DNA from: a virus
DNA: 64,000 nucleotides
Direction: 5' to 3' (one strand)
Virus record (IMG/VR): IMGVR_UViG_3300030012_004221
Span: 62,001 to 126,000 of that record
The notes beneath the pieces are model-generated. The model saw nothing but the letters and a program-made list of their open reading frames with translations. It had not been told where the DNA came from and ran no database searches. The translations under genes and the position numbers were made by a program. Of this stretch, positions 17,531-26,324 are shown in pieces. Numbering within the stretch: position 1 is the stretch's first letter; each line of letters opens with the position of its first letter.

Positions 17531-19180
17531 TTAAAAATCAAGATTATCTAATGGAACTTCGGTTTCAGGAGTTGGTTCTTTTTGAGTTGGGTGATCAACT
17601 ACAACACATTCTGTTAAAAGAATTGTTCCAGCTACAGAAGCAGCATTTTCAAGTGCTGTTATAGTTACTTTTGTTGGATCTAAAATCCCTGCTTCTTCCA
17701 TATTTACAACTTCTCCTATTTCTAAATTATAACCTGCCCAATAATCATCTCCAGAATTACAAAGATCATTAGCTATCATTTCAGCTTGAGTATTATCATA
17801 TCCTGCGTTAACAAGAATCTGAATGAATGGTTTTCTACATGCTTTCTTTACAAGAACAGAACCTAAATCATCATTTGATAACCCATTAGAAGCATATAAT
17901 AATGCAGCTCCACCACCAGGAAGAATTCCTTTATCTAAAGCAGCTTTAGTAGCATGTAATGCATCATCGACTCTATCTTTCTTTTCTCTCATTTCTATTT
18001 CAGTATGTCCACCTACATGAACTATTGAAACCCCACCAATCATTTTAGCTAAACGGTTTTGTAAATGTTCTATAATATAAGGAGTATCTTCTTTATCAAT
18101 TTGAACTTGAAGATCCTTTACTCTATTATTTATAGCTTCTTCATCACCTTTACCATCAACAATTGTTGTTTGTTCTTTAGTAATAGTTACAGCACGTGCT
18201 TGTCCAAACCATTCCCAACTAAATTTATCAAGTTTCATTCCTTTGTCTTTATCAAACACAGTACCACCTGTTAATGTAGCAATATCTTCAAGAATTAATT
18301 TTTTTCTTTCTCCAAAGTCTGGGGCTTTAACTGCTGCTACTTTAAGGATCCCTCTTGCTTTATTAACAATAAGAGTAGCTAACGCTTCTCCTTCAATATC
18401 ATCAGCAATTATAAGTAATGATTTATTAGCATTAGAAACACTTTCTAAAATTGGAAGTAAATCTTTTACTTGTGTAAATTTATGATCTGCAATTAAAATA
18501 TAAGTATCTTCTAATGTACAACTCATATCTGCATTATTTGTTACAAAGAAATGTGATTTATATCCTCTGTCAAATTGCATACCTTCTACAGTTTCAAGAT
18601 AAGTATCTCCTGATTTTGATTCTTCAATGTGTACAACCCCATCTCTACCTACTTTTTCAATAGCAGTAGAAATTAGGTTTCCAATTTCAATATCATTGTT
18701 TGCTGATATAGTTGCTATTTGTTTGAGTTGTTCTTCGGATGATATTTCTTTAGAAATATTTTCTCTAACAACATTGATTACTTCTTTTACAGCTTTATCA
18801 ATACTACGTTTTATCCCATTAGCATTTTCACCATTATTAAGATGTTTTAATCCTTCTCTAATTAATTCACGTGCTAAAAGAGTTGATGTTGTTGTTCCAT
18901 CACCTGCTTTTTCATTTGTTTGTTTAGCAGCTTGTTTTACTAATTGAGCTCCTAAATTTTTAACTAAACCATGAACTACAATATTTTTGGCTACAGTTAC
19001 ACCATCTTTAGTGTTTGTTGGTCTATAATTATCATCATAACCATTATGATCTATTAATACATTTCTCCCATTAGGGCCTAATGTACATACAACAGCATCA
19101 GCTAGAATATTAATTCCCTCCATAACTTCTGCTCTTGCTTTAGGTCCAAATTTTACTAATTTATTTTTTGGTATCGGCAT
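17531..19180 (-). CDS. groEL: GroEL-type chaperonin
   Basis: A 549-residue group I chaperonin, the normal length. The ATP-site motifs are intact: CTLGPNGRNV, TKDGVTVAK, GDGTTTSTLLAREL and RVDDALHATKAALDKG with PGGGAALLYA. The C-terminus lacks the usual Gly-Gly-Met tail and instead ends in acidic VPLDNLDF. Together with the GroES gene 11 bases upstream it should form a folding cage for phage proteins. Most T4-like phages encode only a co-chaperonin (gp31) and use host GroEL, so carrying both is unusual. Confidence 0.97.
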   Translation of the reverse strand: MPIPKNKLVKFGPKARAEVMEGINILADAVVCTLGPNGRNVLIDHNGYDDNYRPTNTKDGVTVAKNIVVHGLVKNLGAQLVKQAAKQTNEKAGDGTTTSTLLARELIREGLKHLNNGENANGIKRSIDKAVKEVINVVRENISKEISSEEQLKQIATISANNDIEIGNLISTAIEKVGRDGVVHIEESKSGDTYLETVEGMQFDRGYKSHFFVTNNADMSCTLEDTYILIADHKFTQVKDLLPILESVSNANKSLLIIADDIEGEALATLIVNKARGILKVAAVKAPDFGERKKLILEDIATLTGGTVFDKDKGMKLDKFSWEWFGQARAVTITKEQTTIVDGKGDEEAINNRVKDLQVQIDKEDTPYIIEHLQNRLAKMIGGVSIVHVGGHTEIEMREKKDRVDDALHATKAALDKGILPGGGAALLYASNGLSNDDLGSVLVKKACRKPFIQILVNAGYDNTQAEMIANDLCNSGDDYWAGYNLEIGEVVNMEEAGILDPTKVTITALENAASVAGTILLTECVVVDHPTQKEPTPETEVPLDNLDF

Positions 19181-19191
19181 TTTCTTTATTT

Positions 19192-19485
19192 TTATTTGTT
19201 AATTTTAGCTAATATTTGATTTTCGGGTCCTACCCAATATTCTTCACCTTCATAAGGTAATTTTGTAAAACCCTGAGTTGGTAGTACTACTATATCTCCT
19301 ACACTACTAATAGTTTTAATAAACTCTCCTGTAATTGTAGGTTTTCCAGGTCCAACAGCAACTACCTCTCCTATTTGATTTTTTTCATTACCCATATCTG
19401 GTACTATAATGTTTCCATGTTGTGTTTCTTCTGCCTCAATTGGTTTTACAATTACGGCATTAAATAGTGCTTCTAAATTTTTCAT
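19192..19485 (-). CDS. groES: GroES co-chaperonin
   Basis: A 97-residue GroES with the normal length and core: AVIVKPIEAEETQHGNIIVP with the mobile-loop region at about residues 20-30, GEVVAVGPGK and VGDIVVLPTQG near the roof. It would cap the GroEL encoded just downstream. It lies two bases after the 102-aa hypothetical gene and is expressed in the same unit. Confidence 0.95.
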   Translation of the reverse strand: MKNLEALFNAVIVKPIEAEETQHGNIIVPDMGNEKNQIGEVVAVGPGKPTITGEFIKTISSVGDIVVLPTQGFTKLPYEGEEYWVGPENQILAKINK

Positions 19486-19486
19486 A

Positions 19487-19795
19487 TTAATAATTTCCTT
19501 TTAATCCTCTATAGTTTTGTAATTCTTTTAATTCCGTCAACAATTTATCCCATCTTTCACAATATTCTTTAATACTATGATAATGATCTTTTTCATTATT
19601 TAGTTTTTCCATAGCTACTTTTTGTAAAGCAGATCCAAAATTTGAATAATGTCCTAATGGTTTCTCATAATCTTTACCTTCACTACCTTTTGCAAGGTAT
19701 TTTTGTTGAGGTGTAACTATTTCATACACCGTGTAACAGTGTGTATCTTTTCCTATAAAATAGGGATGCATTTTGGGGTCAGTGATTTTTGCCAT
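19487..19795 (-). CDS. conserved hypothetical protein (102 aa)
   Basis: A 102-residue soluble protein with HPYFIGKDTHCYTVYE and LGHYSNFGSALQKVA, which reads like a family of small phage proteins that I know only as uncharacterised. It opens the chaperonin unit: a TTCGTATATT motif lies 26 nt upstream and an AAAAGTTAT element abuts the ATG. Confidence 0.7.
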   Translation of the reverse strand: MAKITDPKMHPYFIGKDTHCYTVYEIVTPQQKYLAKGSEGKDYEKPLGHYSNFGSALQKVAMEKLNNEKDHYHSIKEYCERWDKLLTELKELQNYRGLKGNY

Positions 19796-19820
19796 ATAAC
19801 TTTTTTTTATTTATAACGTT

Positions 19821-19830
19821 AATATACGAA
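19821..19830 (-). promoter_or_regulatory. candidate promoter of the chaperonin unit (TTCGTATATT)
   Basis: A perfect copy of TT[T/C]GTATATT on the minus strand, 26 nt before the 102-aa gene that leads into groES and groEL. It sits just downstream of the Hsp20 terminator-like hairpin, so it would start a new transcript. Confidence 0.55.
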
Positions 19831-19847
19831 AAAATTAAATATAAACC

Positions 19848-19869
19848 AACCTAAGGGCGCTTTTAGGTT
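19848..19869 (-). terminator. terminator-like hairpin after hsp20
   Basis: Seven perfect base pairs (AACCTAA with TTAGGTT) around an 8-nt loop, overlapping the Hsp20 stop codon. The sequence that follows on the minus strand is T-rich but interrupted (GGTTTATATTTAATTTTTT), so termination may be partial. Confidence 0.5.
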
Positions 19870-20287
19870 ACTTAATTTTAATTGCTTTCGGTTTAGCTTC
19901 TTTAGTTAATGGTATTGAAATTTTCAATAAGCCATTTTCCATTTCAGCATCTATTTTTGTCAAATCAAATTTAGGAGCAATTTTATATCCTAAATTGAAT
20001 GATTTCCTACTTAAACCATGGTAAATATAACCTGATAGATCAAGTTTTTCTTCTTCTTTAGGTTTAGTATAGGATATCCTTAATACATCAGATTCAATTT
20101 CAATTGAAATATCTTCTTTTGTAAGACCAGTACATGCAATCTCGAAGTAAAGACCTTCTTGATCGTAGTAAATGTCTAGTGGATGTGGTTGTTTTGAATT
20201 AAGTGCAGGAGCGAATGTTTCGTCTGCTTTGAAAAAATTTCGATATAAAATATCGAATGGGGTGTGTTCATAAAATAATGTACTCAT
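19868..20287 (-). CDS. small heat-shock protein (Hsp20/alpha-crystallin)
   Basis: A 139-residue Hsp20. The alpha-crystallin domain covers about residues 33-125 (YFEIACTGLTKEDISIEIE, then AEMENGLLKISIPLT, the latter holding the conserved GxLxIxIP motif) and the C-terminal tail KPKAIKIK carries the IxI-like anchor. It holds unfolded proteins for refolding and probably works with the phage GroEL/ES. Hsp20 is common in T4-like marine phages. Confidence 0.95.
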   Translation of the reverse strand: MSTLFYEHTPFDILYRNFFKADETFAPALNSKQPHPLDIYYDQEGLYFEIACTGLTKEDISIEIESDVLRISYTKPKEEEKLDLSGYIYHGLSRKSFNLGYKIAPKFDLTKIDAEMENGLLKISIPLTKEAKPKAIKIK

Positions 20288-20328
20288 ATCATTTAGTTTT
20301 GTGATGTCTTTCGATCATCTGGTTAATA

Positions 20329-20357
20329 AAAATATAAAACGTGCGCCCTAAGGTCAA
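20329..20357 (-). promoter_or_regulatory. possible sigma70-like promoter before hsp20
   Basis: On the minus strand TTGACC is followed after 17 nt by TATTTT, about 40 nt upstream of the Hsp20 start. It resembles a primary-sigma promoter of the general bacterial type rather than the Bacteroidota consensus. The match is moderate in AT-rich DNA. Confidence 0.3.
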
Positions 20358-20380
20358 TTTAATATTCGTTTATACGTATG

Positions 20381-21115
20381 TTAAAATTCTGTTTCTGCTT
20401 TCCTTACTATAAAATATCTAGAAGAAATATCATCTAGTTTAAAATCCAATTGGATTAGTCCCATACTACTTAAATACATTTTACCACCTTCCATATCTTT
20501 ATTTGCTTGAAGGATGGTTTTAAATGTATCTGAGTTGAATGGTAATTTAATATCTTTTTCTTTAATATCTCCTTTAACTTGATATGTTATCTTATTATTA
20601 TGTCCAGATTCATCTCCAAACACAAATTCAACTACATCCTCACCATCTAAATTTGTAGTTGTAGTTACTAACATGTTATCAACTTGGGATAATGCACTTT
20701 TTGCTCTAATAATATTTTCAACATCTTCAGATGTTAAATCTAATTCAACAACCCATTCTGGGACTGTTACTTCACCTACCTTATTTATTAATAAAGGATC
20801 TGATAAAGCATAATTTAAGTTAAAATTTAAATCAGATATTTTTAATTTAGTATAAATTGCATTATTTTTTTCTAGCTCTAGTAATAAATCACCATTACAA
20901 ATATTAATTAAACTTAATAATTTTTTAGTATCATAAATGGCTAGTTTACTATTTTCTAATTGAAAATTATCACACGCAACAGAACCTATAACATCTTTTG
21001 TAGGTGTCATAAAATTAATTCCTAATTTATTATCCTCAATTACCCATTTTACAGCTTCATTTACTCCAAGGTAATATTTGTTAATAATTGATTGTATTGT
21101 TAATTTATTTATCAT
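20381..21115 (-). CDS. 45: sliding clamp, gp45-like
   Basis: A 244-residue protein of the size of T4 gp45 (228), with the two-domain beta-rich pattern of gp45-type clamps (IDKxx-like early segments, LSDPLLINKVGEVTVPEW between domains, and a C-terminal SSRYFIVRKAETEF). It would form a trimeric ring on DNA that tethers the polymerase and, in T4, activates late transcription. It overlaps the carbamoyltransferase gene by 4 nt. The polymerase genes lie upstream in the same unit. Confidence 0.85.
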   Translation of the reverse strand: MINKLTIQSIINKYYLGVNEAVKWVIEDNKLGINFMTPTKDVIGSVACDNFQLENSKLAIYDTKKLLSLINICNGDLLLELEKNNAIYTKLKISDLNFNLNYALSDPLLINKVGEVTVPEWVVELDLTSEDVENIIRAKSALSQVDNMLVTTTTNLDGEDVVEFVFGDESGHNNKITYQVKGDIKEKDIKLPFNSDTFKTILQANKDMEGGKMYLSSMGLIQLDFKLDDISSRYFIVRKAETEF

Positions 21116-22785
21116 TTTTTAGTATACATTTTATCATTTATTACTAGTTTATCTACTATTCCGTTGTCCAAATGTACGAAAGCTTCTTTGGGACGACAAA
21201 CTATAGGTTCACCATGTACGTTAAAGCTAGTATTTAGCAAAACAGGAATATCTGTTATTTCTCTAAAACAATCTAACAAATTATAAAATTTAATATTTGA
21301 GTCTTTAGTTACTATTTGTATTCTTGCTGTTTTATCTACAGGATGAACTACAGCTGGGATTTTATCATACCACTCTTTTCTTGTATCATATAACATAGTC
21401 ATGAATTCAGCTGTGTATCTAGATTTATTAACATGAAATACAGTATCAGCATAATTATCTAATACTACAGGAGCAAAAGGCATATTATCATTTCTTTGTA
21501 ATCTATCGTTAACTTTTTTATATGTACCTGGAACACTTGGGTCAGCAATTATACTTCTATTACATAATGCTCTAGGACCATGTTCAGATCTTCCCTGAAA
21601 CCATCCTATTACTTTACCTTCCTTTAAGTCATAAGCTAATGAAGATTTATCATATGGTCTAATATGATATTTTTCATGATCATCTTTTACTTCCCCAAAT
21701 GCAATTGATTTTTGAGAGACTGGGGTGTTGGGGTTTATTGGGAATTTATTATCATAAGATGTTCCTAAATAAACATCTTTTAATCTAAATGGTTTAAAAT
21801 CTGAGTTGTGTTTTTTATAAACAGCTAAAGCTGATCCCAAAGGTAAACCTTCATCTCCCATAGGTGGAGCAACAAATACCTCATTTACCCACTTTAATTC
21901 GTTAATTTTTTTATTTAGTTTTACATTAGCAAAAACACCTCCTGCTAAAGCAATATTTTTAGCTTTAGGGTATTTATTATGGTAATAATCTATTAATTGT
22001 AGTACTTTTTTTTCAAAAACTAATTGGCCATTATAAGCTAAATCTTCTGGTTTGAATGAATGAGGACCATCACATAATAATGGATTATTATTAACAAATA
22101 ATTTATAAAAATCTTCATATATTTTTCGTGTATTTCCTACATCCCCCATAGGGTGGTCTAAATCAGTTTGACCTGTTTTAGATATAGTAACACACTCGTT
22201 AAAAGATTCATATATCCAATCAACATATTCTCCATGAGATGATAATCCTACAATTTTACCTTCATCTTTTAACCTTTTAAACCCTAAAAGTTCAGTAAGC
22301 ATACAATAATAATGACCTAAAGATTTAGTATTTAAAGAATGTTGTTGAATAAGTTCTAAATTACCTTTTTTTCCTACATAACACCTCGCCCAATCATACT
22401 CTCCAGCTCCATCAATAGAAATTACAAGTGTATCTTTTTTAAACCCACTACAATAATAAGCTAAATTACAGTGAGCTTCATGATGGTTAATATGAATCCA
22501 TTTTTCTTTGGGAAAAGGACCTAAACCAATTCCTTCCCATATATTTTTACTTATTTTTAAAGGAAAATTAGTTGTTAAGTAATCTATTTTATTCCAATCA
22601 AAATTTTTATTATACCAAACATTTTGTCCTGATTGGTAAGGATATCTAAATATGTTATTAAAATAATCTTTATAAGTTCTAATCCTATTAAACCTTTCTT
22701 CTTCAAAAGCAAAAATAGGTTTACCATCTTCTAAATATGCTATACCGCAACTATGTTCTCCCCCACTTAAAGCTAATATTCTCAT
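21112..22785 (-). CDS. NodU/TobZ-family carbamoyltransferase
   Basis: A 557-residue carbamoyltransferase. The N-terminal Kae1-like domain shows LALSGGEHSCGIAYLEDG, HHEAHCNLAYYCSGF and SIDGAGEYDWA; the conserved GRSEHGPRALCNRSI and LLNTSFNVHGEPIV mark the C-terminal half. Members transfer a carbamoyl group from carbamoyl phosphate via a carbamoyl-adenylate to a hydroxyl. In phages related enzymes can act on modified nucleobases or sugars. Here it is embedded between clamp and polymerase genes rather than in the sugar cluster, which suggests a DNA-linked substrate but does not prove it. Confidence 0.92.
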   Translation of the reverse strand: MRILALSGGEHSCGIAYLEDGKPIFAFEEERFNRIRTYKDYFNNIFRYPYQSGQNVWYNKNFDWNKIDYLTTNFPLKISKNIWEGIGLGPFPKEKWIHINHHEAHCNLAYYCSGFKKDTLVISIDGAGEYDWARCYVGKKGNLELIQQHSLNTKSLGHYYCMLTELLGFKRLKDEGKIVGLSSHGEYVDWIYESFNECVTISKTGQTDLDHPMGDVGNTRKIYEDFYKLFVNNNPLLCDGPHSFKPEDLAYNGQLVFEKKVLQLIDYYHNKYPKAKNIALAGGVFANVKLNKKINELKWVNEVFVAPPMGDEGLPLGSALAVYKKHNSDFKPFRLKDVYLGTSYDNKFPINPNTPVSQKSIAFGEVKDDHEKYHIRPYDKSSLAYDLKEGKVIGWFQGRSEHGPRALCNRSIIADPSVPGTYKKVNDRLQRNDNMPFAPVVLDNYADTVFHVNKSRYTAEFMTMLYDTRKEWYDKIPAVVHPVDKTARIQIVTKDSNIKFYNLLDCFREITDIPVLLNTSFNVHGEPIVCRPKEAFVHLDNGIVDKLVINDKMYTKK

Positions 22786-22787
22786 AT

Positions 22788-23168
22788 TTAATTTATTTTA
22801 TTCCATTTATCATCAGAGCCCATTTCAAAAGATCCTATAAAAATCATATTCCATTCATCTGGACCTATTAATGATAAAAATAATGTTTCGTCTTCTCTTT
22901 GATATAAATGGTAAGTATGACCTTTTATAGGTTCAAATCTAAAATCACTACTATAAACTAAATCATTCCACTTAAACTCTTCTAATAATTTTTTATATTC
23001 ATCTTTTATTTCATTAAAGCGAGCTTCAAAGTAATGATTAGTTTTTAAAATTTTTTCTTGTTTATAAGCTTCAATATTAGTAGGTCTGATAGCAGGTGCC
23101 CCTACATTATCACCATAAGGCATAATTGCCTTATTCTCTGCAAACATATCTGGTTTATCTTTAGCCAT
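22788..23168 (-). CDS. DUF2452-like protein
   Basis: A 126-residue protein with VGAPAIRPTNIEAYK near the N-terminus and a FRFEPIKGHTYHLYQR segment, matching the layout of the DUF2452 family. No biochemical role is known. It sits between the polymerase C-terminal gene and the carbamoyltransferase with 1-2 nt gaps. Confidence 0.65.
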   Translation of the reverse strand: MAKDKPDMFAENKAIMPYGDNVGAPAIRPTNIEAYKQEKILKTNHYFEARFNEIKDEYKKLLEEFKWNDLVYSSDFRFEPIKGHTYHLYQREDETLFLSLIGPDEWNMIFIGSFEMGSDDKWNKIN

Positions 23169-23169
23169 A

Positions 23170-24102
23170 TTAAAATTTAAAAAACATTTCTTTATATGGA
23201 TTTAAATTTAATGTCCAACCTAAATCATTATAAAATCCTTCTAATTTATTTAACAAAATACTTTCAAATATTTTTTTCCTATCAGCATTTTGTTCTATAA
23301 ATGTACGTATTTTTTCAGGTAAATCCCAATCTAAAAATGCTATTGCATCAATTTGATATGGGTTAGGTTTTAAATAAATCCATTTAACTTTATCACCCTG
23401 TGTAATTTGACTATGTTTACTACTTAACCCCCAGAATCTAAGTAAATCATTATATCTAATAACAGCTCTTACAGCTGCTGGGGCTCCTTTAGCTACAACA
23501 GTAAACATTTCACCTGCTCTAGCTTTACGTTCAGTATACTTATTTAATGTTTTTACAGATGTTGGGTTACCTAACTCCGTTAATTGAATAGAGCCATCAA
23601 GAATTTGTTTTTTAAAATCTTTTACTCTATTATCTATTTCATTTTGTGCGGCCCCCTTTAAAACATCTACTAATGTTTTATGAAAAAATTTACCTAATAC
23701 AGGTGGGAAATTAGCTTTTTTAAATTCTAATCCTTTAACATCTAATGATTCTTTTACTATACCTTCTTGTTTAGTAATCCATTGTGCATAACGTCTTGTT
23801 GCTCTAAAATAAGCTGAACGTATAACACATTCAGTTTTCATTTCTAGTCTATGTTTACCTTTAGCATTAAAACAATCTTTAGCTAATTTATCATATGATT
23901 TAGTAACAATTCCTTCATAATCCATTGCTATACCTTCTAAAGCATCATCTTTTTCTTCAGCATTCATTTCATCAAAATCATCATGTCTAAATCTTAATAA
24001 AGGTTCAGCATGCATATAAATTGAATCTGTATCACTATAAGTACAGTAATTAGTATCTTCAGGATCACAAATCCACCAAGGAGTATCTTCTAAATGTTTC
24101 AT
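23170..24102 (-). CDS. 43: family B DNA polymerase, C-terminal part
   Basis: A 310-residue polypeptide holding the end of a T4 gp43-like polymerase. It begins just before motif C (YSDTDSIYM at about residues 22-30, with the two catalytic aspartates), continues with a KKxY-type region, and covers the palm end and thumb. Its ATG overlaps the stop of the N-terminal gene by 4 nt (ATGA), so the two halves are coupled in translation. Alone it lacks motif A and the exonuclease. Confidence 0.93.
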   Translation of the reverse strand: MKHLEDTPWWICDPEDTNYCTYSDTDSIYMHAEPLLRFRHDDFDEMNAEEKDDALEGIAMDYEGIVTKSYDKLAKDCFNAKGKHRLEMKTECVIRSAYFRATRRYAQWITKQEGIVKESLDVKGLEFKKANFPPVLGKFFHKTLVDVLKGAAQNEIDNRVKDFKKQILDGSIQLTELGNPTSVKTLNKYTERKARAGEMFTVVAKGAPAAVRAVIRYNDLLRFWGLSSKHSQITQGDKVKWIYLKPNPYQIDAIAFLDWDLPEKIRTFIEQNADRKKIFESILLNKLEGFYNDLGWTLNLNPYKEMFFKF

Positions 24103-25769
24103 GCTTTTATTTCTTTATTCATTGCTCTATTAGCTTCTAATGCAGATTCTTGTATAATACGCTGTCCACTAAGTGTTATAGCTTCAGATAAAATTACATT
24201 ACCATAACGGAATGAACCAAGAGCAGTCGCACCATATAACGAATTAAGCAAAATTTTCATTGTATATTGTTTCATATGATAAGCAGCACCTAATTCTTTA
24301 TCTCCAGATTTATATGCTTTTTTCATTGCATTTTTATACTTAACTCTTTCATCAAACCATTTTTTTAATATAGTTGATAATACTGATTCCCGATTAGTAG
24401 CAAACATTACTCCATTTGCTGAGATAGATAATTCATTTTCTTCAATCATCTTAACTAACCTACCTACATTAACTTTAGTTTGTTTTCTTTTATTATTTTC
24501 AACAATTAATTCTTCAGCATAATCTCTAGTTTTTAAATCATTTAACCCTAAACGATTGTTTCTATCATCAGCATCCATAATTCTACCAACCATAGTTTCT
24601 TTACCAATATTAACAGTCATTATAATTGAAGGATATAGTGATGTTAAATCTAAGTCAAAAACATAGTTATAAATTCCTGCTTTAGGGCAAAATAAATAAC
24701 CACCAGCATAGTTCTTTTTAGATAATGGATTACGATCTTTAGCAGGTGGTATTATATTTTTACTTAATAAATAAGCTGATATAGCTCCATCTTGTGTTTT
24801 AGTATTAGCATAAACTTCACTATAATTATGTTTACCTTTATGAGCCAGATTTTTTACTAATGACAAATACTCTAATTTTTCATCTAGTACTTTTAAAATT
24901 TCAACATCTCGAAAGTTATATTGAATAAATTTAAGGGGATCCTCTTCAAATAATTTATCTAAATTACCATCATATTCTATTTTCTTTATATTAGCATATT
25001 TTTCTCCAATAGCATCTAATTTAAATGATGGTTCATCTGCCCAACTAAATTTCTTATGTAGTCTCATATAATCTAAAGACTCAACACCTGCTATTTGAAT
25101 ATATTGATCTTTAAACCAAGGTGTTTCTCTTACATAACCAATTGGGGATAAATGTCTAGCCCAATCTTCACCTAATACATTACACATTCTATAGTATAAA
25201 TAAGGTATATCAAAATAATCACTATTCCATCCTACTAAAATATCAGGATCAATTTCTCTAAACTTTTCTAAAAATTTTGCTAATAATTCTTCTTCTGTTT
25301 TACAAGGTATAATTTCTTTAGTTTTAGCTTTTGTTCTATCCATTTTAGATTTTGGATCTAAAATTAAAATAGCCCATTGATCTACTTGTTTATCATACCA
25401 TGCTATTGAAGTTACTTTTTTAGGTGCTGATTTAATATAATCTTCAGTAAGTGCATCACCCATTTCTGTTTCAATATCAAAAAATAATTCTTTTTGTGTA
25501 GTTGAGGGTTCATCATTTGTGCCATACTTTTCAACTAGAAATTTTTGATATGGAGTCATATCATGAAAGTGGAGTTTTATATTATCTGATTTCCAATTAG
25601 AAATCTTTTTTAATGACTCTCCATTTAGACCTGTATGTGTAGATTGAGAATCATCACATTCTATGTAAGCTTGATTAGTCCACTCAATTTTACTATAACC
25701 TTTATCTTCCCAAAGATGAACTAAAAATTCATTACCTTTTATTCTTTGAGCAAAACACTTTTTATACAT
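24099..25769 (-). CDS. 43: family B DNA polymerase, N-terminal part
   Basis: A 556-residue polypeptide with the 3'-5' exonuclease motifs (FFDIETE, VGWNSDYFDIPYL, YNFRDVEIL), motif A (FDLDLTSLYPSII) and motif B (MKILLNSLYG), then it stops before motif C, which is on the next gene. The two together (about 866 residues) equal a whole gp43 (898). Split gp43 is known in some T4-like phages such as certain Aeromonas phages. No homing-endonuclease gene lies at this split. The halves should assemble into one enzyme with the gp45-like clamp. Confidence 0.95.
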   Translation of the reverse strand: MYKKCFAQRIKGNEFLVHLWEDKGYSKIEWTNQAYIECDDSQSTHTGLNGESLKKISNWKSDNIKLHFHDMTPYQKFLVEKYGTNDEPSTTQKELFFDIETEMGDALTEDYIKSAPKKVTSIAWYDKQVDQWAILILDPKSKMDRTKAKTKEIIPCKTEEELLAKFLEKFREIDPDILVGWNSDYFDIPYLYYRMCNVLGEDWARHLSPIGYVRETPWFKDQYIQIAGVESLDYMRLHKKFSWADEPSFKLDAIGEKYANIKKIEYDGNLDKLFEEDPLKFIQYNFRDVEILKVLDEKLEYLSLVKNLAHKGKHNYSEVYANTKTQDGAISAYLLSKNIIPPAKDRNPLSKKNYAGGYLFCPKAGIYNYVFDLDLTSLYPSIIMTVNIGKETMVGRIMDADDRNNRLGLNDLKTRDYAEELIVENNKRKQTKVNVGRLVKMIEENELSISANGVMFATNRESVLSTILKKWFDERVKYKNAMKKAYKSGDKELGAAYHMKQYTMKILLNSLYGATALGSFRYGNVILSEAITLSGQRIIQESALEANRAMNKEIKA

Positions 25770-26319
25770 CTACGTTTTCTAACTCTTCTTTTTTAAAAAA
25801 TTGTTGTAAATCTGGTCTATAATAATTGACATTTTTCATGACTTTTCTATCACGTGTTCTATAGACAATATAATATTTTCCAACCTTCTCATAGTGACAT
25901 GGTTCATTTTGCTCTTTGGAACGGAGTTCCACTGTAGCTTGTGCTTCCTCTTCGCTTGAGCAAGCTTTAGACATATTCGACCCTTGTACTTCAAGATACG
26001 CTGGCCATATTTTATCTTTAAGACCATGTAGCATAGTTCCGTTACCCAATGAAACGTAGGCAATGTCACATAAAGCATCAAGAACCTCAACAACATTACC
26101 TGTTTCGCATGCAACCTTGTATTCTTCAAGTTCTTCAAGAATAAAGTCATAAACAAACTGCCATTCTTTTTTTTCAGGAATTGTTGGTTCATAATTATTT
26201 GGTTTACCCATTGTAGAGTTAAATTCCTCTACTTCTGATACAAAAGGTACATATGCCTCTGATGTTTGCATTTTATACTTATCAGTATCAACTTTCATTA
26301 ATTTAATTTCATCATTCAT
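25762..26319 (-). CDS. MazG-like nucleotide pyrophosphohydrolase
   Basis: A 185-residue protein of the all-alpha NTP pyrophosphohydrolase type: VYDFILEELEEYKVACETG holds the EExxE metal-binding helix and VVEVLDALCDIAYVSLGNG the ExxD helix. The C-terminal third (about 125-185) is extra. Such enzymes clean nucleotide pools or alter (p)ppGpp in phage infection. It overlaps the polymerase N-terminal gene by 8 nt. An AAAAGTTAT element precedes the start. Confidence 0.8.
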   Translation of the reverse strand: MNDEIKLMKVDTDKYKMQTSEAYVPFVSEVEEFNSTMGKPNNYEPTIPEKKEWQFVYDFILEELEEYKVACETGNVVEVLDALCDIAYVSLGNGTMLHGLKDKIWPAYLEVQGSNMSKACSSEEEAQATVELRSKEQNEPCHYEKVGKYYIVYRTRDRKVMKNVNYYRPDLQQFFKKEELENVDV

Positions 26320-26324
26320 AACTT

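Noticed and set aside
18243-18947. Several plus-strand frames opposite groEL
   Set aside because: They mirror a highly conserved chaperonin and have biased Ser/Ile/Leu composition.
24090-24110. Intron or intein at the polymerase split
   Set aside because: The two halves meet at a 4-nt overlap with no intervening sequence.
25836-26192. 118-codon frame overlapping the MazG-like gene
   Set aside because: It is an alternative frame of the same DNA without recognisable features, and the MazG-like frame has clear motifs.
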